A stretch of 64,000 nt of DNA from Arbacia lixula. Taxonomy: Eukaryota > Echinodermata > Echinoidea > Arbacioida > Arbaciidae. The notes under the pieces are model-generated. The model saw only the letters and a program-made list of their open reading frames with translations, was not told where the DNA came from and ran no database searches. Positions within the stretch are counted from its first letter, which is position 1. Each line of letters opens with the position of its first letter. Both the position numbers and the translations under genes were made by a program. Below are positions 55,524 to 64,000 of this stretch, in pieces. The stretch spans positions 7,221,387 through 7,285,386 of the forward strand of contig OZ022578.1 in NCBI GenBank assembly GCA_963669155.1, read 5' to 3'.

Positions 55524-55744
55524 TACACTATAGCCCAAAGGAATTGGCATAGGGAAAGGGAAGAAAGCAGGGACCTGCAGATTTAAGCTGTGGTATATTT
55601 TGTCCAGTTCAGCATGTAACATGATACTTTCAGGCTAAAGCATCGTTATTCATGCTGAACTGGACAAAATATACCACGGCTTAAAACTGCAGGTCCTTCC
55701 CTTTTTTCCCTTTCCCTACGCCAATTTCTTTGAGCTGTTGTGTA
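55524..55744. mobile_element. Palindromic miniature element, copy 6
   Basis: Same family as 14284, slightly diverged (TACACTATAGCCCAAAGG left end, TTTGAGCTGTTGTGTA right end). Confidence 0.85.
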
Positions 55745-55984
55745 CATGTATACTGTACACTGCAATTCAGGTTGCCCATTTCATGATCCATGTATATCAA
55801 TGACTTATATTTAAAGAGAAGCCCCTGGGCACAAATAAATGCGAAATATTTTCCCTTTATTGTACAGCATGACCAATTCAATGTGTTTGTTTGTATCATG
55901 TCACCAGACTAAAAATAGCCCCTACACATAAGCTTTAATTTTCCCTGAAAGAAAAACCCAGTGCTTTGAAGACCATTTTTGTCA

Positions 55985-56320
55985 AAGACAGGGTGTCCCT
56001 TTTGTACAATTTTTTTTAAATGTGTTAAGAACACATAAAATGGATGAAGATACTGTACTAGAACTTCTCTTCCAATAACTGGAAATTCACATTTAGTGAA
56101 ATCAAAATGATCAGTAAATTTTGAGATTGTTTTCGGCAGGTCTTCGGAAATCTGTAGCCTACACACCGAAGACCTCTGTGCGATATGGTCCACACCAGTT
56201 TGCTCCGCAGGGCATATGTTCAATGTGAGCAATGGTCGGTGCGTTTCAAATGTAAACAAGGAGAGTATTTCACGATTTACATGTAGGCATGACTTTTGCA
56301 AATGGGACTCCCTAATTTTA
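55985..56320. mobile_element. Diverged AGACAGGGTGTCC-type element near exon 1
   Basis: Left end AAAGACAGGGTGTCCC. The middle matches the 6806 element in reverse (GTACTAGAACTTCTCTTCC against GGAAGTTCTGGTAC), and the right side ends near GGGACTCCCTAATTTTAA. Boundaries are approximate. Confidence 0.5.
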
Positions 56321-56373
56321 ACTTTATATTTTTCATTCCTGAATATTTACAATTGAACGTGTTTCCATCTTAC

Positions 56374-56412
56374 CTCTTTGTCCTTCGTTTGTCTCTTCAA
56401 TTTCTTAAACAT
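56374..56412 (-). CDS. Ankycorbin/UACA-like gene, exon 1 (start codon)
   Basis: First coding exon of the long minus-strand gene. It encodes 13 residues, MFKKLKRQTKDKE, and ends at a consensus donor (GAG|GTAAGA) in phase 0. The short Lys/Arg-rich start followed directly by the exon 2 sequence EWTKNDD is the arrangement of the RAI14 (ankycorbin) and UACA N-termini. In those proteins the basic leader precedes the first ankyrin unit and is thought to help membrane or actin association. The ATG was chosen because it gives this leader and splices in frame. No promoter motif is obvious just upstream, so a 5' untranslated exon may lie farther out. Intron 1, which follows, is 9.6 kb. Confidence 0.75.
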
Positions 56413-56689
56413 GATGAATGGTGTTTCGATTTGACACACGTCAGGAATAAAATCTTTTGTTTCCAAGACGATCCAGTCTGAACAAGCAACTTTACTTATA
56501 CTAGTCCATCTACACTGGTAAATGATTCCATGCTGATATTATCTCCATGGTAGAATGTGGTGTCTGCATCTCATTCATGTATCTGCAGAGGAAAAAACAG
56601 AGAGAAAAAAGACATTAACATTTATAACAGAGCAATGCTACATGTACATTGTCATACAGTATAATTCATTGAACTATAGAAGCTGTATC

Positions 56690-57626
56690 CAGCATATATG
56701 CCAACGACACAAAAATCTTCAGGGAAATCAATACCGTTGATGACTGTGGAGCCATACAGACTGATCTTGACAAACTGATGGAATGGTCAGAGCAGTGGCA
56801 GCTGAAGTTCAATGGGTCTAAATGTAAATTCCTACACATTGGTACACACAGCTTACAGTTCCCCTACGACTTGGACGGAACAGTCATCATGGACTCTGCA
56901 CTGAAATTCCATTCCCATATTGCCTCTGCAGTCCTGAAGGCTAGTCGTGTACCCGCAGTCATCAAATGCACCTTCTTCTACAAAGAAAGTGACACAATCA
57001 CCAAACTACATAAAACCCTTGTAAGACCAATCCTGGAATATGGAAATGGCATCTGGCATCCGAGATTTGTCTCACACCTGAAGGAGATTGAAAAAGTCCA
57101 ACGCAGAGCTACAAAGCTGATACCATCAATTAAAGGACTTGGACTATGGTGCTAGGCTCCGTGCCTTGAGATTCCCCTCACTCCAGTACAGAATGAGGAG
57201 AGGTGACATGATTCAGACATATAAAATCATCCATGGCATTGACAGAGTCAATGAGGATCTGTTACTCTTGGCTGTAACCATCGGGACCACAAGGGATCAC
57301 CCTTTTAAGCTATTCCTAAGGAGGAGCAGACTGAACACACAATCAAACAGTTTCAGCATTAGAGTCATCAATGACTGGAACTCTCTCCCATCTGAGGTCG
57401 TAACTGTCCTATCTGTCAACTCCTTTAAAGGAAGGTTAGATAAGTTTTGGTCTGCATACCAGTACTGTCACTCATGGGACACTTGACTGTGCTGCAACAC
57501 ACACACACACAGCACAAGTTGATAGCAAACAAAGGATGACAGATAGGATAACAGATACACGTAGACCTGGAAACCAGACTGCTCTCGAAAGCAATTGTCC
57601 AGTAGATCTGGTAATAAAGTAATAAA
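56690..57626 (+). pseudogene. Truncated LINE (CR1/Jockey-like) reverse transcriptase 3' end
   Basis: The 3' part of a non-LTR reverse transcriptase. It begins just before the active-site block, which reads YANDTKIF where the family has YADD, so a catalytic Asp is changed to Asn. LMEWSEQWQLKFNGSKCK and VRPILEYGNGIWHP follow. One extra base near 57137 shifts the frame. The rest continues in the next frame (YGARLRALRFPSLQYRMRRG to FSIRVINDWNSLPSEVVT) up to a stop at 57484. The tail after the stop has CA and GTAATAAA repeats (to about 57626), a common LINE 3' end. It is 5'-truncated, mutated and frameshifted, so inactive. It lies upstream of the host gene's start, in opposite sense. Confidence 0.85.
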
Positions 57627-57696
57627 GGTAATGTAGTAGGAAGTGACCCCCCCCCCCCTCACACAAGCTCCACCGGTAAAGGGCGGCAGGGCCGGA

Positions 57697-57703
57697 TATA
57701 TAA
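57697..57703 (+). promoter_or_regulatory. TATA box of a candidate plus-strand promoter
   Basis: TATATAA within GC-rich sequence (GCCGGATATATAAGCCC). About 30 bases downstream is an initiator-like GTCAGACT, then ATG 57741. Confidence 0.45.
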
Positions 57704-57726
57704 GCCCAGCGCCGGACGGGAGACGT

Positions 57727-57774
57727 CAGACTGATTGCAGATGAAACCAGAACAAGACACAGTACAGAAACAAG
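57727..57774 (+). other. Candidate first exon of an unknown plus-strand transcript
   Basis: From the predicted start near 57727 to a consensus donor CAAG|GTAAGA at 57774. It contains ATG 57741 and would encode MKPEQDTVQKQ before the splice. No downstream exon was identified up to 64000, so this may equally be part of a repeat or a non-coding first exon. Confidence 0.3.
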
Positions 57775-59759
57775 GTAAGAAAACCTCTTTTTGTGCTTCT
57801 CTGTGCTTGGTCTCTCGGTCCGCTCAAACGTTTCGTAACGCCAATAGACAAACCGCTTCAGTAATAAAGAATATGCTGATTCAATAGAAAATCATATCAA
57901 AGATGTAGGCCTAGAATGCCATTGCCTTTATTAAACCTACCATAACCAGGGACACATGAACTGGAAAGGTGTTTATAGGACGTCATATAAAAAGTGATGT
58001 TAGGTTTGTGCTTCCCTGTGAGCTGTGTTTTGTGTGAAACGCCGATCTGAAACACAATTTTTGTGCGTTTGACTGAGATCAGCATTTAAATGAAAGGAAG
58101 TATGGACGCAAACCTGATTTAACATGTTTACAAAGCCTGATTCTAGCCCAAAAAGTTGAGCATAAATGCACCCTAAAAAGGGCAAGATGTCATCTGTCTA
58201 GGACGCGCATGGAGTACATGATGTTTATGTACTTGTTAGTACTTGTATATAGTATTAAGTCTAATGCACAATTTTGCTGGGATCCAACAAGTACATGTAT
58301 TTGATCGATGGCATGGAGTCTGGACATGGACATGGTCACTTTGAAAATATCACAATAATCTGGTGAGAATTAGAAGAGTTAACACCTGAAACTGTGGTTT
58401 TTTTAAAACAAAATATTTATAGGGTAAAAGATCTGTTTTATGCGCTAACCCCCGTGCATGGGCCATGGCTGGAAAATTAACTTTTATACGAGCACACTGG
58501 AGCTGGAGCGGGTCTGCCGACTACTCGTCGCCAGGGCCAGCCCACCACGCCACCGCTATAGCTACGCCGCCCCGACCGCTTGGAGTCGTGCCTTAGCTTG
58601 CCTTTGCCATGATCATGAATTGAAAGATCAGTTCAAAATCCTCCAGCCAACCTTATTAAAATGTTCACATTCCCAACACACATCACAATTAATACAGTTC
58701 AATATATTGTACTCACAGGAAAGTGTGGTTAAATTCAAATACGATCGACACACGATGTAGTATTCAGTCCAAGAATCGTACTATCCTGGCAAGTGTAGTC
58801 TAGGTTTTCGTACATGTAGATGCGATGTGAACTGCATGCATGCATGCGCTTTACACTAGCACTAGCTTTGCGACGCTAGTGCGACGCCAATTATCGGTGC
58901 ATGCATGCACACAGCATCGATGCAGCTTTCCAAACAGCTGAATATCGGACAGCGTTTGTTGATTGTTCGAAAATGTATCGTAGCTGGCGCTAGTCATTTT
59001 TTGTTTTCAAAAGTTGTTGGGTACAGTCACTGCACGAAAAGAACCTTTTTAGTTCAGCGGGTACAATGCAATCACTTTCTGGATGTACACATCCCGGGTA
59101 CATAAAAACCAGTAGGCCTACTGAAACTTTTCATCAGAATATTGCTTATTAATGCTAGACGTTAAAGTGAATTCGTGAGTTGACGAAGTGATCAACAAAA
59201 TGAACAAAGATTTTAACGAATAGGAGAATTCTAACAGTGTGTCAGCTCAATCATTGTAGTTGGTAAGCATCGATCCATCTGACCTTACGCGAGCTTTTGG
59301 CCTTTTTCTACAATCACGATTTGATCTTACTTTCATTAACCCAACGGTGATATAGGAATGTACTTGTTCATTTTTCAATGTACGTCTTCTCTGGTGTTAA
59401 AAAAAATATCGTTGAAAATACAAACGTGAAAAAAGACTGGTGGGTGTAGTATCTTAAATTACTAGCTCATCAAGAAGACCTTGACTATCAAATCAACGTT
59501 TGTCTTATCTGTGAAGTATCATCTACCACGCTGTTGCAAAATAAATAAATGTTTCCTCATATCAAGAAAAGAGTTTCTTATTGTAACCAATTGACATGCT
59601 CTCTGCCATAAAGAATGGATTATGCTGTGTATTATACAGTCATCTTTCTAACTTGTTTTTTTGTACTTGAAACATATTAATCACTCACCACTCTTACGCC
59701 TATATGAGCAAGAGTTGGGAGTTTCACTGTAGTAAGGTTTTGGTGAAAATCTGTCAAAG

Positions 59760-60050
59760 GATTGAGTAATCCTTTTTTAATACGTCTTTTTTCTCAAAAG
59801 GATCTACATTATTTCATTTGTACATTCGATAGTTCAGGCGAAACACGTCTTTACACACATACCTCTATTTAATAAAAAAAAAAGAAAAGAAAAAGAGTAA
59901 TTTGTGGAATCATACAGCACACAATATATTGGAAAGCATTTCGCACGTGACGTCACAAACTTGAAATTTTCAACAAACCTTCACTCATTTCTCTTTTATA
60001 CTTCTGCTTTTATTAAAACTAACTTAACTTCAGTTTGAACTATCCCTTTA
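59760..60050. mobile_element. TTAA-type inverted-repeat element (AAGGGATAGTTC type), copy 2
   Basis: Right end AACTTCAGTTTGAACTATCC then CTTTA. Internal sequence (ACACATACCTCTAT, CATACAGCACACAA) matches 30200-30609. The left end is unclear. Confidence 0.55.
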
Positions 60051-60586
60051 TGTGTCTCTATATTTTTCAATTCAATTCTTTATTCATTTAACAAACAAAA
60101 ATGAACAACTTTCATGAACAATGAATATAAGTCATCACCAGAAAGCCGACGGCTTGTGAGGTGTGATATAACCATAGGTTTCACATAAGTAAGTACAACA
60201 TTGATCATGTTTCAGGCTGAACTAGGCTAAAGGGGATTGGAATTGCGCACTCGGCGACAGGAAAACAAAAAAAAAAGATAACAATGAACGAGGACTACGG
60301 ACAACGGAACGACGACAACTCAAAAAAACCAAAAGAAAAGGCAAATTAAGAAGTCCAAATACAACTTAGCTTAGACAATCAAATAGAATGAGTGAGTGAA
60401 CAGTAAGTGTTGGCTGCACTGCATCTTTATATTTTGTTTAAGTCGATTTATTAATTCATATGGCAATTTATAAGTTTTTACATCTAATTTGTTTTTCTAT
60501 GGATTTTCACCCGTGTCTTGTCAATCAATTATTGAAAATAAAACTGCATTAAATTAATGAAATTAAATGAATGATACACGGATGCA

Positions 60587-60591
<5 letters not shown>

Positions 60592-60649
<58 letters not shown>
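60592..60649. repeat. (GA)n microsatellite
   Basis: About 29 uninterrupted GA dinucleotides. Confidence 0.95.
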
Positions 60650-60656
<7 letters not shown>

Positions 60657-61218
60657 GAGCATGGACCAATTGCCAATTATCTCAATGTGTATAGATTCGA
60701 AGGACAGTTCAAACAAATATTATGCTCAGAGTTTGGTTATTCATTAACGGACTAAGCTGCTCCCACTTAAAACATGCTGCGCTGAGCCTATATAACACAG
60801 AAGTGACTCTTTTACGAAACAACAATTAAGTCCCATGCGAGAAAGGCTTTATTAGCATTGAATCTGACAGTAAAAAAAAATACGGCATGAAAGGCAGTTG
60901 TTTGAAATGTCCAGTGTTTGAAATGAAGTGACTGCAGAGGAAATCATTTGCCAATGTGAACTTCGCTCAAGTTTTGTAACGTTTTCCTTGGAAATAAAGG
61001 TAAGTTCGAGTTTTGTCTTGTAGCTGTGATCGAAATACGAGTAAACCTCTTAACAGTAATGTGTACTATAAAAACTCAATTAAACGATGAAAACAGTTCA
61101 AATGGACCAGCGCAAACATGGACCTAGGTCCATGGTACAAATACCCGCAAGTATGATGCTATTAAATTATCATTTTCTATTCCTTCATTCCCTCTTCCTC
61201 TCCTTCTCTTTATCTCTT

Positions 61219-61225
<7 letters not shown>

Positions 61226-61285
<60 letters not shown>
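61226..61285. repeat. (CT)n microsatellite
   Basis: About 30 uninterrupted CT dinucleotides. Confidence 0.95.
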
Positions 61286-61287
<2 letters not shown>

Positions 61288-62446
61288 ATACCCTTCTCCT
61301 TATCTACCTAATCTATCTCTCCTCTCATATTCCGCTCTTGAAATGATTTCTTTTCATGATTTGTATCAGCGTCATACTACTGTGCCATGTATTGTCTTCC
61401 TTCCACACGGATCAGTCTGTGTTTGGGGTACGAGGAAGGTACAAGGATCACAGTTATTTTTTAGTTATCATCTTTGCCAACCCTGGCAGCCCAAACTGGT
61501 ACTCTTAATTTGAACTCAAAGAATATTAACTATGCACATATTCCACGCTGATTGTAAAGTTATATTCATGGAATGCCGAATTAAATACGTTAACCAAATG
61601 TACTATACACTTAGGGTGAAACATGGATACCTTTATATTGCTCCATCTTTGTTGGGTTTCCTGAACATGATGATACGGTAATTTGCCAGTTGGTCCACTC
61701 CTCATTTCGTCTACCATCACATGCATATATGTATGGGTTAGGGTTAGGATAGGGGGTCTGGATTAGGGTTATACTTAAAATTGTGTCCAAATGGGTGATA
61801 TTTTGTCCGAATTAATGTGGATATTGGGTACATGATTAGAGGTTTTTAGACAAGACATTGGTTTGAATAATACGCCCAAGTGTCGTTCTCGTCAGAACTG
61901 ATAGCGAATAACGAGCTCATCTCCGTGTCGGGTTCTCTTGGGTGTTTTATCACAAATTCGTTCATCAGCCACCCTAGCTGTACCATAACTTATACGCCAT
62001 CGATGCCTTTTTTCGTCGAGCAACAAAACACATTAAACCCTGATTACTTGGGAGCTTGGTCTGAGAGAGTTACTAGTAATACGTTCTCATTTCGAATTCT
62101 ATTTCATAATACATGTATTTTAATATATACAGTGAACAAGAAACATAGACCAATTCATGTTGTTTGAAGATGCGTGTGTGCATAAATTATGTGTGAGTGT
62201 ATGTGTATGTGTGTGTGTGTATGTGTGTTTATGTGTGTGTGCGTTTGTGTGTTTGTGTGTATGAAATATGGCAACTGCGCATTTTCACTTTGAGTTTGTG
62301 GTACCTTACCTTAAGGCATTTACATCTTCTTTTTTCATCACAACCATTATACATTATTTTTTTGCATTAGCTTAACTCTAAACGACACAGCGTTACATAA
62401 TCTACAGGATTAGTAGCCTACTTTAAAATAACACAACAAAAAAAGT

Positions 62447-63152
62447 CCCCCCCTAAGCAAAATAGCATTAATTTATATCGAAGAGGGTTTGGGCAAATAA
62501 TTTGGCAGGATTGTTCCTTAACTTATTGACTACATTCTGTGTGACAATCACATTAATCCATTCAGTCATGCATGAGTGGGCAAATCTTAAAGGCAAAAAT
62601 GTCATTTTTCAAAAGACACAAGGGCGATTGCTCATGCCGTTTTAACATACATTTTGGCATTTCTTGTGCGATTTTTAAAGTGTTTTCACTCAACCATGAC
62701 ACGGAAATGACCTATTATGTTGATATAACTGTAACATTTTTGTCAAAATATCCAGAGATTTAGTTTTTTTTTTCACCAAAATAAAGGGTTTTTAAAAGTT
62801 TCAAACTCAAGAGGGATGTGTATTTATTAAACGGTGCTCACTCAACCAGAGCAATGGGGTAAGCGTCGGGATATGTATTAGCGCTTTGAGAGATGGATGA
62901 TAAACCCTAACCCTAACCCTAAATTATGCTCGAGAAATGGAATTCATCAAAAATTCATATGACAGAATCCCAAAATGTGACATTTTTGCCTTTAAAATTT
63001 GGCCACCCATGCATGATTAATTGGTTTAATGTGATTTTTCACACAGAAGTTAGTCAATAAGCTAAGGAACAATCCTGCTAAATCATTTTGCCCAAAACCT
63101 TTTTGATAAAAAGTTATGCTATTTTGCTTAGGGGGGGGGGGGGGGGGGGGGG
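62447..63152. mobile_element. ~700 bp foldback with C/G-run ends and telomere-like core
   Basis: Left arm CCCCCCCTAAGCAAAATAGC, right arm GCTATTTTGCTTAGGGGG with a run of 22 G. The arms extend about 170 bases each (for example TTTGGCAGGATTGTTCCTTA / GGAACAATCCTGCTAAATCA). The centre contains three CCCTAA units at 62904-62922. Confidence 0.8.
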
Positions 63153-64000
63153 CTTAGGCCTACTGTTTTTGTTATTATGGAGTTGAATTTGTATTGTCGT
63201 GTTTAATTTCACTTTCTATGGCCTTGAGCTTCGTGTGTCAGTCTGTCAGTGGGTTAAGTATCACGGATTATAGTAGAGGTTTGTTTATTTCGAAGTGTAA
63301 ATTGTAGAGTGATCAAGAATGACGTCATCACGGCTATTGTATGCATAAGATACACCAACGCAAATGTACTTTGGACGACAGCAGTGATAGCCTACAGGAT
63401 TCAAAGTTCAATACATCAAATTGCTCTTCCTTAAACGCAATAAGGCACTATGGCGATGAACAGTGTACAATACAAATACTAGATTTTCGTTTTGTCTTAA
63501 CATCAGCGCTAATGCCTCTGTCAACAGAGGCTATGTCTTAAACCACACCCTCAAGAATTATATTGACAATACACATAACTGGTCAAAAACACACACATAT
63601 AGGACATACATATTTAACCCTGCCCTGATCCCTGCTTATCAGGTATGTCAGGGGTGGTATTTTGAAAGTAACTGGTTTGGAGTTGGACTAAAATATTGAC
63701 AAAATATGAAGTCCACGAGTGGAGGCAGTTTATATACCGTAATCATTGGTTAATAGTCTCATAAACAGTGCGTTTCACTTTCTGTTCAAGAATGGCAATA
63801 TGGTGATCACTCAGCAGTTCGCTTTTCACCTTGTTGCTTCCCGAATATACCACGCGATCATCGTGTGCCGCGAAACACAAGATGTAATATCCCTTCTGTA
63901 CTGTATTCACACTGATGATTTGAACTTGGACCTATGTTATTGTGCTAGTAGCTATATCCGTAGCAGCGTGGTTTGACGTTGATCTAAAGGTCAATCTGCC

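Larger units (their letters stand above)
46778..56373. other. Intron 1: 9.6 kb rich in small DNA transposons
   Basis: Contains a CpG-rich inverted element (47348-47813), a GACT microsatellite (about 47826-47853), four palindromic elements (48235, 48646, 55055, 55524), two TTAA elements (48826, 50524), an AAAT microsatellite (about 51534-51571), a TCTGGCTGCAG repeat (about 51843-51945), a possible inverted element (about 52010-52390) and a diverged AGACAGGGTGTCC element (about 55985-56320) ending about 50 bases from exon 1. No exons seen. Confidence 0.6.
57775..64000. other. Upstream flank: repeats, no recognised gene
   Basis: Holds a TTAA-type element ending at 60050, a GA microsatellite (60592-60649), a CT microsatellite (about 61226-61285), TG-rich sequence (about 62195-62262), TTAGGG-like stretches (61734-61748, 62904-62922) and a large foldback (62447-63152). 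A GC-rich patch at about 58500-58600 and the frames at 61880-62167 and 63746-63976 have no recognisable product. Confidence 0.55.

Noticed and set aside
58458-58760. 100-codon plus-strand frame in a GC-rich patch
   Set aside because: No domain, no splice context, and no link to the candidate exon at 57727.
61734-61748. TTAGGG-like stretch as a chromosome end
   Set aside because: Only two or three units inside unique sequence; not a telomere.

Overview
The window is animal genomic DNA: small coding exons with GT/AG splice junctions scattered through long, repeat-filled introns, with no bacterial-style gene packing. The density of ACATGTAC-type motifs, CT/GA microsatellites, short terminal-inverted-repeat elements and AGCCTGG/TCTGGCTGCAG dispersed repeats suggests a marine invertebrate. 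A cephalochordate (Branchiostoma-like) or another deuterostome is my best guess, at low confidence.

One host gene runs along the minus strand for at least 56 kb, from an ATG at 56412 to beyond base 1. I joined fifteen exons by hand. They stay in one frame across all fourteen introns and give about 921 codons. The product has a short basic N-terminus, about seven ankyrin-type units, an acidic linker, and a long coiled coil that runs off the window. This is the architecture of ankycorbin (RAI14) and UACA, actin-associated ankyrin and coiled-coil proteins. I read it as the invertebrate co-orthologue of that pair.

The 18.7 kb third intron holds the most striking object, a full-length, very young Ty3/gypsy-class LTR retrotransposon (30645-42641, plus strand). 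Its two ~1.77 kb LTRs differ by one substitution and one single-base indel, and it is flanked by the target duplication ATTAT. It is unusually gene-rich. Before gag lie a 214-codon ORF that by eye looks Skp1/BTB-like, a 71-codon ORF and a 39-codon single-pass membrane ORF. Gag itself starts with an RNA-recognition motif and resembles the PNMA family. Pol is reached by a textbook -1 frameshift heptamer (TTTAAAC) and ends in a hydrophobic tail. A 46-codon membrane ORF follows pol. I know of no described element with this set, so it is my main candidate for a new system.

The remaining introns are layered with small DNA transposons: a palindromic family with six copies, a ~500 bp TTAA-flanked family with three copies (one nested inside the palindromic family, so the empty site can be read), and a 668 bp foldback. 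They also hold a 157-bp satellite whose every unit carries four AGGTCA nuclear-receptor half-sites, and G-rich or CT-rich simple repeats beside exons 3 and 4. Upstream of the gene (above 56412) lie a dead LINE 3' end, a candidate plus-strand TATA promoter with a first exon, and 6 kb of repeats where I recognise no genes.
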